NCBI RefSeq assembly: GCF_022832375.1
Contig: NZ_JALHLG010000011.1
Location: 124,001-188,000, forward strand
Length of the DNA: 64,000 nucleotides
Source: Novosphingobium beihaiense
GTDB lineage: Bacteria > Pseudomonadota > Alphaproteobacteria > Sphingomonadales > Sphingomonadaceae
Direction: 5' to 3'
Every line of letters begins with the position of its first letter. Position 1 is the stretch's first letter. The translations under genes were made by a program, and so were the position numbers. Shown here piece after piece: positions 34,954 through 42,674 of this stretch. The notes under the pieces were generated by a model that saw only the letters and a program-made list of their open reading frames with translations, was not told the DNA's origin and searched no databases.

Positions 34954-36522
34954 TCAGGGCTTGGCGGGTTTCAGGGTGACCAGCACGACATCGTTGGTCT
35001 GCATCGGAACGGTCAGCGATGCCGTGCCGTTCCTGCCGACTTTCACGAGCTTGTCGCTTTCGGGGCGATCGGCGGTTTCCTTCTGGAACCGGGCGATCTG
35101 GGCGGCATCGATCGAGGCAGGCATGCCCATGTCGATGTAGAGCGAGAGCGGATCGTTATGGCGGTAGCCGGTGCGGTGCACTTCGGCCCGGTACGTACCG
35201 GGAGCGAGGTGGGTGAAGCGGAAGGCGATCGGATCGCTTGCCCGCGAAGGCTCAAGGCGCGTGTAGAACGGCTTGTTGCTCAGCTTCTGCACCGGCTGGT
35301 GCCAGTCCCAGGCAACGGCGGCAATGCTCTTGCCCTTGCGCGAGACGAACGAGAACTCGTCCGCCACGGGAATCGTGCGGCCCTGCAGGGCGTGGAGGTA
35401 CTTGTAGGCAAACCACGCCGGTTTGCGGATGCCCTCGCGGTTCATCAGGCCGAAACCGCCGTGGAACGGCGTCGGCGGCGGGCCGGGTTCCTCGAACAGG
35501 TCGGTATAAGTCCAGTAGCTCATGCCCTGGACCATGCCCTGCGTCTTCCTCAGCTTGGTGAGGATGTAGGGCGCGCTGATATAGCTGTCGTGCACGAAAT
35601 CGCGCGGGGTGTAGCTGGTGCTCCACTCGGTGAAATAGAGCGGGATGCCGGGATAGGCTGACGCCTCGATCTGCGCGCGGACGCGGCGCACATCGCCCAC
35701 GATGGCATCGGGGGAGGGGGAGAGCTTGGTGTCCTGCTTGCCATCCTCGTCCAGAAAGCCGCCTTCGACGCCGTAGCTGTGGGTTGTCACGAAATCGACG
35801 GGCAGCTTGTGCTTCTCGGCGTAGGACAGGAACTCGGGCACCCAGGCCGCGCCTGCCGTGGCCGGGCCGCCCACGCGCAGCTTCGGATCGATCGCCTTGA
35901 TGGTCTTCACCGTATCGGCATAGAGATCGAAATAGGCCTTCTGGTCCGCGCCTTCCCAGAACCCGTCGAGATTGGGCTCGTTCCACAGCTCGAAATACCA
36001 GCTGCGCACTTCGTCCGCGCCGTAACGTGCGCGCAGATGGGTGACGAAAGCATGGATCAGATCGCGCCACATCGCCGGATCGGGGTGCGAGGTATTGCCC
36101 TTCCAGTAGAAGAGCTGCAGGTCCGAGGTGCGCATGACCGACGGCGTCCAGCCCAGCTCGATGAACGGGCGGATATTCTTCGCCAGCAGATCGTCGTAGA
36201 GATTGTCGATCCCGGTCCAGTCATAGACGATCTTGCCGTCCACCTTGCGCACGGTGCCGAGGATATCGTGGAAGATGTCGTGAAAGCGGATGTAGCGAAA
36301 GCCCAGTTCGTCCGATGCGATCTGCAACTGCGCCTGACTGTCCGCGCGCCGCAGCGTGCCGGGATAGTCCGAGCCGACCGAGAGGTCGAAAAAGCGGTCC
36401 ACCGGGCCTGCTGCTGCGGCGGCATTCACATCGATCCGCCGGACGGGGGCTTGGCTGCCGGCCCATGCCGGTGCTGATGCAGCGCATGCAAGTGCCGCTA
36501 TCGCCAGATTGGCAAATTTCAT
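34954..36522 (-). CDS. GH39 beta-xylosidase, exported
   Basis: A 522-residue retaining glycosidase. Signal peptide NLAIAALACAASAPAWAG. The TIM barrel shows FRYIRFHDIFHD (about 75), acid/base Glu in WYFELWNEPNLDGFWEG (about residue 180) and nucleophile Glu in PLYFTEWSTSYTPRD (about 278), both in GH39 context; SYWTYTDLFEE follows. A C-terminal beta-sandwich (from about 395) carries AVAWDWHQPVQ. Length is typical for xylan side-chain or xylooligosaccharide beta-xylosidases. First gene of its operon, with the LacI operator 35 bases ahead of its start codon. Confidence 0.9.
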   Translation of the reverse strand: MKFANLAIAALACAASAPAWAGSQAPVRRIDVNAAAAAGPVDRFFDLSVGSDYPGTLRRADSQAQLQIASDELGFRYIRFHDIFHDILGTVRKVDGKIVYDWTGIDNLYDDLLAKNIRPFIELGWTPSVMRTSDLQLFYWKGNTSHPDPAMWRDLIHAFVTHLRARYGADEVRSWYFELWNEPNLDGFWEGADQKAYFDLYADTVKTIKAIDPKLRVGGPATAGAAWVPEFLSYAEKHKLPVDFVTTHSYGVEGGFLDEDGKQDTKLSPSPDAIVGDVRRVRAQIEASAYPGIPLYFTEWSTSYTPRDFVHDSYISAPYILTKLRKTQGMVQGMSYWTYTDLFEEPGPPPTPFHGGFGLMNREGIRKPAWFAYKYLHALQGRTIPVADEFSFVSRKGKSIAAVAWDWHQPVQKLSNKPFYTRLEPSRASDPIAFRFTHLAPGTYRAEVHRTGYRHNDPLSLYIDMGMPASIDAAQIARFQKETADRPESDKLVKVGRNGTASLTVPMQTNDVVLVTLKPAKP

Positions 36523-36556
36523 TTTCGTCCTCTCCGGTAATCTCTGCTCACGACAA

Positions 36557-36570
36557 TGTTAGCGCAATCA
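36557..36570. promoter_or_regulatory. LacI-type operator (TGTTAGCGCAATCA) before the GH39 operon
   Basis: A 14-bp near-palindrome with the central CG step usual for LacI-family sites. One of five copies in the window (others at 41201, 45144, 51909, 58912). It lies between the halogenase stop and the GH39 start. Confidence 0.75.
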
Positions 36571-36600
36571 TAACGAGCGGCAAGTGCCAAATGCGTAGGA

Positions 36601-38115
36601 CTATGCTGTGTCCTGCGCGGCACAGGTGCGCGAAATGAAGTAATCGTGTCCCGGCATGCGTTGGACGGCCTGCGCGAGAAACTGCCGCCGTTGCTCCATG
36701 ATGGACCTGAGCTGGTCTTCGGGCACGGCGTCGACGCGCGGGTTGTAGTGCCGCGGCAGTATGTCCTGGCCGATGAGTATCGAAACCCAGCTTGGCTCCT
36801 GATGCGATTCCAGGTCGTATAGCGGGACGCGGCCACAGGCATCCCATACGGTCAGCTTGTGGGCCAGCGTTTCCGGAAGATCCATGGCGGCCACTTCGCG
36901 CCAGAGCGGCTCGTCCCGGCGCGAACGGCAGTAATGGGCGATGATGAAATCGCGAATGCGCTCGTATTCCAGCGCGGTTTGGCGGTTGTATTCCGCGATC
37001 AGCGCCGGATCCGGGGTGCCGCAAGGCAGGAATTCGAGGAGCCGCATGGCGCCGGTCTGGATAAGCTGGAGTGCCGTGGATTCCAGCGGCTCAAGAAAAC
37101 CGGCGGCAAGGCCGATGGCGATGACGTTGCCTTCCCAGAAGCGCTCGCGGCGTCCCGGTGTGAAACGCAGCAGACGCGGTTCGGCCAGCACTTCGCCGTC
37201 GATCCCGGCGAGCAGCTGGGCGACAGCCTCGTCGTCGGAGAGGAAACGGCTGGCGTAGACGTGGCCGTTGCCGGTCCGGTTTTGCAGGGGAATGCGCCAC
37301 TGCCACCCGGCGGACAGAGCGGTCGAGCGCGTGAAGGGGGTCAGCCGTCCGGCACGGCTGGACGGGACTGCGGCAGCGCGGTCACAGGGCAGCCACTCGC
37401 TCCAGTCGCGGTAGGCAACGCCCATGGTCTGTCCCAGCAGCAGCGAGGCAAAGCCGGTGCAGTCGATGAACACGTCGCCTTCGACGCGGCGGCCGCCGTC
37501 GAGGATCAGGTGCGAGACAAGCCCGGTCCCGCCGTCGCGCGCGGCCTCAAGGATGCGGCCTTCTGTGCGCGTGACGCCCTTGCTTTCGGCCAGACGGCGC
37601 AGATAGGCGGCATAGAGCGCGGCGTCGAAATGATAGGCGTGCCGGAATTCCGCAGCCTCGCCTTTCATGGCCTGCGGCGGGGCAAAGCGGTCGCGCTGCG
37701 CGGCGGCCCAGGGCATTGACCATTCGCTAAGCGGGGCAACGGGCCCTGCTTCGCGGAGTTTTAGCCAATACTGATGGGGAGGGAGCCCGGCGATGTCCTC
37801 ACCGAAGTCGCCGAAGCCGTGGAAGTGGCGGTTGCCTGTTTCGCCCCAGTCCGCGAACTCGATCCCGAGTTTGAATGTGCCGTTGGTTGCGGAGACGAAA
37901 TCGGGCTCGTGGATGCCGAGGAGGGCGTTGAGCTGACCGATCAGGGGGACAGTTGCCTCACCCACGCCGATGATGCCGATTTCCTCGGACTCGACGAGGG
38001 TGATGCTGGCTGAAGAAGGGGGGAGAAAACGGGCCAGGACGGCGGCGGTTATCCAACCGGCACTGCCGCCGCCTGCAACGACGTATCGCGTAATTCGATT
38101 GTCCGGCCCGCCCAT
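36601..38115 (-). CDS. Flavin-dependent tryptophan-halogenase-family protein
   Basis: A 504-residue flavoprotein with all the hallmarks of flavin-dependent halogenases: the FAD loop GGGSAGW (15-21), GEATVP (52-57), the lysine thought to carry hypohalous acid (Lys82 in TNGTFKLGIEFADW), the WxWxIP motif (WQWRIP, 271-276) that prevents monooxygenase activity, and LEPLESTALQLI, holding the second conserved catalytic acid. Substrate cannot be told. Such genes recur beside TonB receptors in polysaccharide loci of Caulobacter, Xanthomonas and sphingomonads, with no known role. Here it follows the receptor at 38189-41158 after a strong hairpin, probably in the same transcript and under the same LacI site. 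A partner flavin reductase is not seen. Confidence 0.85.
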   Translation of the reverse strand: MGGPDNRITRYVVAGGGSAGWITAAVLARFLPPSSASITLVESEEIGIIGVGEATVPLIGQLNALLGIHEPDFVSATNGTFKLGIEFADWGETGNRHFHGFGDFGEDIAGLPPHQYWLKLREAGPVAPLSEWSMPWAAAQRDRFAPPQAMKGEAAEFRHAYHFDAALYAAYLRRLAESKGVTRTEGRILEAARDGGTGLVSHLILDGGRRVEGDVFIDCTGFASLLLGQTMGVAYRDWSEWLPCDRAAAVPSSRAGRLTPFTRSTALSAGWQWRIPLQNRTGNGHVYASRFLSDDEAVAQLLAGIDGEVLAEPRLLRFTPGRRERFWEGNVIAIGLAAGFLEPLESTALQLIQTGAMRLLEFLPCGTPDPALIAEYNRQTALEYERIRDFIIAHYCRSRRDEPLWREVAAMDLPETLAHKLTVWDACGRVPLYDLESHQEPSWVSILIGQDILPRHYNPRVDAVPEDQLRSIMEQRRQFLAQAVQRMPGHDYFISRTCAAQDTA

Positions 38116-38143
38116 GTGGCCTCTCCCGCCTGTCTGGTAGATA

Positions 38144-38175
38144 GCCTCCCGGTCCGAACGAGCGGACCGGGAGGC
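38144..38175. other. Strong hairpin between TonB receptor and halogenase
   Basis: GCCTCCCGGTCCG pairs perfectly with CGGACCGGGAGGC around a 6-base loop. There is no clear U-run on the minus strand, so partial termination or mRNA stabilisation (more receptor than halogenase) is more likely than full termination. Confidence 0.55.
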
Positions 38176-38188
38176 TTGGGAGGAGCTA

Positions 38189-41158
38189 TCAGAAGCGGGT
38201 GCGGACCACCATGGCTACGCGTCGGTCGGTTTCGGTCCAGCTGTAGCGCGGCTTCAGGCTGGGGTCGCCCACGCGCAGGTACGTGCGCGAGGTTAGCAGG
38301 TTGGTCCCCTGCAGACCGATCTTCATGTGGTCGCCCACATCGACGAGGATAGAGGCATCAAGCTGGCCGTAGTCGTCGTTCCAGACCGGGTAGTTGATGT
38401 TCGCCGCCGAAGTGGTGAGCAGGTAGTGCGACCGCCAGTTGTAGGCGACACGGGCGGAAATGCCGTGCTTTTCATAGACGCCGGCAACGTTGTAGGACCA
38501 CTTCGAAAGGCCTTCCAGCGGCAGGTTGAGGCCCGCGTTGTCGCCAGTGGCGGTGTCGAACACGTTGACCGAGCTGTTCTGGCCACCGGTCGAATTCACG
38601 TAAGTGAGGTTCGCGGTAAGGCCCAGGCCGCTGAGATCGCCGGGAAGGAAGTCGAAGAACTGGGTATAGGCCAGTTCGAAGCCCTTGATCTTGCCCTTGG
38701 CGCCATTGGTCTGGCGGTTCACGTCGAACGTGATGGTCTCGCCGCCGCTGGTGTAGCTCTGCTGTTCGAGGCCGACGAAGATGTAGTTGCTGATCTCCTT
38801 GTAGAACAGCGCCAGCGTCAGGCTGTTCGAGCGGCCATAGTAATACTCGAAGCTGAGGTCGTAGTTGTTCGACCGGGTCGGCTTGAGATCGGGGTTGCCT
38901 GCCGTGCCGGTGAAGGCCGTGGTGCGCCCGCCAATACCGGTGCCGTTGGGAGCGCCGGTATCATCGAATGAGAAGTTGAGCGAGGTGTAGGGATTGAGCT
39001 GCGCGAACGTCGGGCGCGAGATTCCCTTCGAGGCCGCGAAACGGATCTGGAAATCGTCGGTCGCGAAATAGCGCAGGTTCAGGCTGGGCAGAACATCGGT
39101 GTAGCTGTTGCTGCCGGCAGTCAGGGTATTGCCCAGGTCTCCGCCGGCGAAGTTGGATGCACGATCGAAGTCCGTGCAGTCCGCAGTCGTACAGTTGGTG
39201 CTGATCGTGCCAACGTTAATTGCCGAGCCCAGTGCGTCGAGCTTGGTATGGACTACCCGCACGCCGACATTGCCATCGAAGCGGCCGAACGGGCTGTTTT
39301 CCATGCCGAAGCGGGCGACGGCATAGGCGGAAAAGGTTTCCTGGCCCTGGTTGTTGATCCCGCCTTTGCTGGTGGTTTCCGAGAAATCGTCGCTAAGCGG
39401 TTGCCAGCCCCAGCTTAGCGTCGTGGCCTGTAGGAAGTCGTAAGCGTGGCCGGTGGTCTTGTTGACGAGGCCGGGAGCGGGAAGCCACAGGCCGCTGGTC
39501 GGGCTGTTCGCCTCGCCGCGGAAGAAGTTGTGGAACGGCACGTATACGGACTGGTTGGGCAGGCCCGGATTCTGGATGCCGCCCGCGCGACCGGTCTGGT
39601 CAAGGTAGACCTTGTCGTCCTGCGCCCAGTACTGGGCCGAGAGTATGCCCCAGTTGTAGGTCGTCTGGCGTGTGACGGCATTGCGATCGGCCCAGCGTCC
39701 GCCGACCTTGAGCGACTTGAGGAAGCCGTCGTCGAACGTGTATTCGATGTCGCCGCGGATGGCCCACTGGTCGGCTTCATTGTCTTCCAGGTGATCCATC
39801 GCCGCAGCCCACCAGTTCAGAGACTTGTCGGCGAAGGACTGGGCCGGATCGGTCGGCCTCATGTCGAGGTAGGGCGTGTCGCCGCTGAGGTTGAAGTCGA
39901 ACGTGGCCGGAACGTCCATGCCGGTGAACGCGGTCATGCTATAGACCTTGGACGTCGACTTCGAATACTGCACGTCGCCGGTGATGGTGAGGTGGCTGTC
40001 CGGTTCCCACCTGGCGTTGAACGAGTAGTCCTGATTCTTTTTGCGCTGACGGCCCGCGCGGGTGTCCAGCATAGGCTGCTGGTTATTTGCAGTACCCGAA
40101 ATCAATTGCCCGGCATCGCCGTAGACGAAGCTGGGATCCTCTGGCGTCAGCTGTGAGGAATTGCCGATATAGTATTCGGAGTCGTTCGGCGTCGCCTTGG
40201 AAATCAGCGCTTCGGCCGTGAATTCCAGCGTGCTTGAAGGGCGCCACTGGATCGAGGCGTCGAACGCGCGGCGTTCCTGCTGCCAGTCGATCCGGCGGAA
40301 ACCGACGCTGTTGGGGACGTAAACGGTGTCGCCGGCCGAGTGGCCGTCGATGTCGGACGCGAGCGTGCGCTGCAGGAAGCGGTCGGCCGAGATCGAATCG
40401 GTGCGGTTGCCGATGTTGCTGATCGAATAGGAGGCAAGAATGCCGATCTCGCCGAGGCCGGTATCCCAGCGGTCGCTGACGAGGGCGCTGCCCGACATGA
40501 AGCTCTTCTTGCGCAGATCGGCGTAGTTGATGTCGCCCGAAACCGCGGCCACGAAGCCGGGAGCGTCGAACGGCTTGCGGGTGCGCAGGTTGATGGTGCC
40601 GCCGATGCCGCCCTCGATCATGTCGGCCGAGGGATTCTTGTAGACGTCGACACCCGAAAGGAGATCGGCCGAGATATCCTCGAACGACAGCGAATTGCCG
40701 TTGTTGGCCGAAAAGACGTCGCGCCCGTTCAGTTCGGAGCGTACGAAGGACAGGCCGCGGATGAACACGCCGCCGCCTTCGCCCGAAAGGCGGGCCGGGT
40801 CGCGGGCCTCGCTGGTGCGCTGGAGCGTGACGCCCGGAACGCGCTGGAGGGCTTCGGAAACCGAGCGGTCGGGCAGGGCGCCGATGTCCTGCGCGGAGAT
40901 CGAGTCGACCACGACTTCAGCATCACGCTTGCGGGTGCGGGCACTCTGCAGCGAGGCGCGGATGCCGGTAACGATGATGGCGTTATAGTCCACGTTCTGA
41001 TCGTCGGCAGTCGCGGTGTCCGATTCGGAGGCGGTCTGTGCCCACGCAATGGAGGGAAGCGCGCAGGCTGCCAACGCGGTTGCGGAAACGCCGGCGCGAA
41101 GAATATTGCGGCCGCTGAAATCCGAAATTCCACGGCAAAGCTGATTGAAAACGGTCAC
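38189..41158 (-). CDS. TonB-dependent receptor, large oligosaccharide type (989 aa)
   Basis: The GTG at 41158 is chosen: GGAGG lies 9 bases ahead and the product begins MTVFNQLCRGISDFSGRN followed by a signal segment (GVSATALAACALPSIAWAQ). TonB-box-like AIIVTGIRASLQ is at about 55; plug motifs are ISAQDIGALPDRSVSEALQRV, FIRGLSFVRSELNGR and VDVYKNPSADMIEGGIGG. The barrel ends VAMVVRTRF. It is in the same class as the receptor at 12433 but from a distinct locus: the LacI operator 43 bases upstream and the adjacent xylan enzymes suggest xylo-oligosaccharides or xyloglucan oligosaccharides as ligand. The halogenase gene follows. Confidence 0.9.
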   Translation of the reverse strand: MTVFNQLCRGISDFSGRNILRAGVSATALAACALPSIAWAQTASESDTATADDQNVDYNAIIVTGIRASLQSARTRKRDAEVVVDSISAQDIGALPDRSVSEALQRVPGVTLQRTSEARDPARLSGEGGGVFIRGLSFVRSELNGRDVFSANNGNSLSFEDISADLLSGVDVYKNPSADMIEGGIGGTINLRTRKPFDAPGFVAAVSGDINYADLRKKSFMSGSALVSDRWDTGLGEIGILASYSISNIGNRTDSISADRFLQRTLASDIDGHSAGDTVYVPNSVGFRRIDWQQERRAFDASIQWRPSSTLEFTAEALISKATPNDSEYYIGNSSQLTPEDPSFVYGDAGQLISGTANNQQPMLDTRAGRQRKKNQDYSFNARWEPDSHLTITGDVQYSKSTSKVYSMTAFTGMDVPATFDFNLSGDTPYLDMRPTDPAQSFADKSLNWWAAAMDHLEDNEADQWAIRGDIEYTFDDGFLKSLKVGGRWADRNAVTRQTTYNWGILSAQYWAQDDKVYLDQTGRAGGIQNPGLPNQSVYVPFHNFFRGEANSPTSGLWLPAPGLVNKTTGHAYDFLQATTLSWGWQPLSDDFSETTSKGGINNQGQETFSAYAVARFGMENSPFGRFDGNVGVRVVHTKLDALGSAINVGTISTNCTTADCTDFDRASNFAGGDLGNTLTAGSNSYTDVLPSLNLRYFATDDFQIRFAASKGISRPTFAQLNPYTSLNFSFDDTGAPNGTGIGGRTTAFTGTAGNPDLKPTRSNNYDLSFEYYYGRSNSLTLALFYKEISNYIFVGLEQQSYTSGGETITFDVNRQTNGAKGKIKGFELAYTQFFDFLPGDLSGLGLTANLTYVNSTGGQNSSVNVFDTATGDNAGLNLPLEGLSKWSYNVAGVYEKHGISARVAYNWRSHYLLTTSAANINYPVWNDDYGQLDASILVDVGDHMKIGLQGTNLLTSRTYLRVGDPSLKPRYSWTETDRRVAMVVRTRF

Positions 41159-41181
41159 TATCAGTCCCCTCCTGTCCCATG

Positions 41182-41202
41182 CAATGCTGCGTTGCAGCAT
41201 TG
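41182..41202. promoter_or_regulatory. Perfect palindrome abutting the LacI operator
   Basis: CAATGCTGC and GCAGCATTG are separated by GTT, and the right arm runs into the first two bases of the LacI site at 41201. It may be another regulator's site or a leader hairpin, 24 bases before the receptor start. Confidence 0.45.
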
Positions 41203-41214
41203 GTAGCGCTATCA
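41201..41214. promoter_or_regulatory. LacI-type operator (TGGTAGCGCTATCA) before TonB receptor
   Basis: Best palindrome of the five copies. It lies 43 bases ahead of the receptor's GTG start. Confidence 0.8.
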
Positions 41215-41662
41215 ATTCATAGCCTGGCAAGGCGTTATGCTGCTCTGTGAGGAGCAGTCCGTCTGCTGGGACGGCACCTATCATCGCTGCAACATAGGTG
41301 CAACATGAAAAATGTACCGCTAACATTTGTAGGGCAATTTCTAGCGTAACGCTCGGGGAGCCTGGATAGGCTCTCCGGAAACTAAGGGGAATGCTGCCTT
41401 TACATTTCAACTATTTATGAGCCGGTTGGGGGACGTCGCGGCGACTGGAATGCTACGAAACAGGTATCTGGAAGTTGCACGCGCAAGCCTCGATGAGGCT
41501 GTATCGTACAAATGAACAGGGAGAGCGTGTGCCGGAATGGGACGCTCACTCTCCTCATCCAGAGAAGTGCACCCATACGGATCGTGTCGCGTGCCGGTGC
41601 TGGTCTTATCGCACGTGGTTTCTTTCTCCTGCCGCGATCAGCACGAAGAAGGCACGTTCGCG
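41215..41662. other. 448-base region without a gene, upstream of TonB receptor
   Basis: No protein frame with a credible start. It should hold the receptor's promoter and the 3' end of the GH3-esterase transcript. A half LacI site (GCTAACA) ends a degenerate copy at 41312-41325, and AGCGT-A-ACGCT at 41343-41353 is a short palindrome. No convincing terminator was found. Confidence 0.4.
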
Positions 41663-42661
41663 CTACGCCGTGAAAACCCCGTGCCTCTTGCCGTAGGCGT
41701 GGAACAGGTCCGGCCAGACGTGGGCGGGCACATCGTCGGGCAGGCGCACGCCGAAGCCGTGGCCGCCCTTGTCGAAGCCGTGGAATTCCACCGGGCGCTG
41801 TTTCGCCAGCATGGCATTGTACATCGCCAGACTGTTGGCGATGGGCACCAGGCCGTCGTCACTGGAGGCGGTGAGGAAGACCGGCGGGGTCTGGTCCGTC
41901 ACGCGGGTCTCTACCGAGCCGGCTACCCGAAGCGTCTCGCTGGCGTCTTTGCCCAGCAGATTGTCGCGCGATCCGGCGTGGGTGATGGACCTGGACAGGT
42001 TCACCACCGGATAGATCATGCCCGCAAGGTCCGGGCGGGCCGAGAGCGTGTCCGCCGCGTCTATGGAATCGTAGACCTTTTCGTCGAAGCGGGTGGCGAT
42101 GCTGCCTGCAAGGTGGCCACCCGCCGAAAAACCGAGCACGCCGATACGCTTGGGATCGATGCCGAAGTCCCCGGCCCGCGCGCGGATCAGGCGCATGGCG
42201 CGCTGGGCGTCCTGCAGGGGCACGGTGGCGCGGTTTGCCCAGCCTTCGCAGGGCAGGCGGTAGGCGAGGATGAAGCAGGTGACGCCGCGCTCGGTCAGCC
42301 AGCGGGCTTGCTCTTCGCCCTCATTGTCCCAGGCGAGGAAGCCGTAGCCGCCGCCCGGGATCAGCATGACGGCCGAGCCATCGCGGTAGGCGGGCTGGCG
42401 CACTTCCAGCGAAGGATTGGCAACGCCGGTGATCAGGCGGTCGTCGAACGCGGGGCTGGTGCTGTTCTGCTTGACCTTGCGCACGGGCAGCGTCGCCGGA
42501 GCGCCGGGGGCCTTGCCGGGCCAGAGCGGGATGGAAGGGCCGGAATAGCCGATCGCGGTGAGGCCTGCCTCCGCCTTGCGCGGGGCGATCGTGGCGGCGA
42601 GCCCGGCCGCGGCGAGGCCGCCCAGCAGCGCGCGGCGCGAAGGGCCTTTGCTATCGGTCAT
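41663..42661 (-). CDS. Alpha/beta-hydrolase esterase (BD-FAE-like), Tat-exported
   Basis: A 332-residue hydrolase starting at ATG 42661, 13 bases after the GH3 stop, with GGAGA before it. The Tat signal is PSRRALLGGLAAAGLAA. The oxyanion segment is MLIPGGGYGFLAWDNEG, the nucleophile Ser is in GVLGFSAGGHLAGS (about residue 180), and the His is near the C-terminus in FDKGGHGFGV, with Asp in SSDDGLVP. This is the acetyl-esterase/acetyl-xylan-esterase-like group of secreted enzymes common in xylan loci. Substrate inferred as acetylated xylo-oligosaccharides or feruloyl-type esters. Confidence 0.82.
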   Translation of the reverse strand: MTDSKGPSRRALLGGLAAAGLAATIAPRKAEAGLTAIGYSGPSIPLWPGKAPGAPATLPVRKVKQNSTSPAFDDRLITGVANPSLEVRQPAYRDGSAVMLIPGGGYGFLAWDNEGEEQARWLTERGVTCFILAYRLPCEGWANRATVPLQDAQRAMRLIRARAGDFGIDPKRIGVLGFSAGGHLAGSIATRFDEKVYDSIDAADTLSARPDLAGMIYPVVNLSRSITHAGSRDNLLGKDASETLRVAGSVETRVTDQTPPVFLTASSDDGLVPIANSLAMYNAMLAKQRPVEFHGFDKGGHGFGVRLPDDVPAHVWPDLFHAYGKRHGVFTA

Positions 42662-42674
42662 TCCGGCGGTCTCC

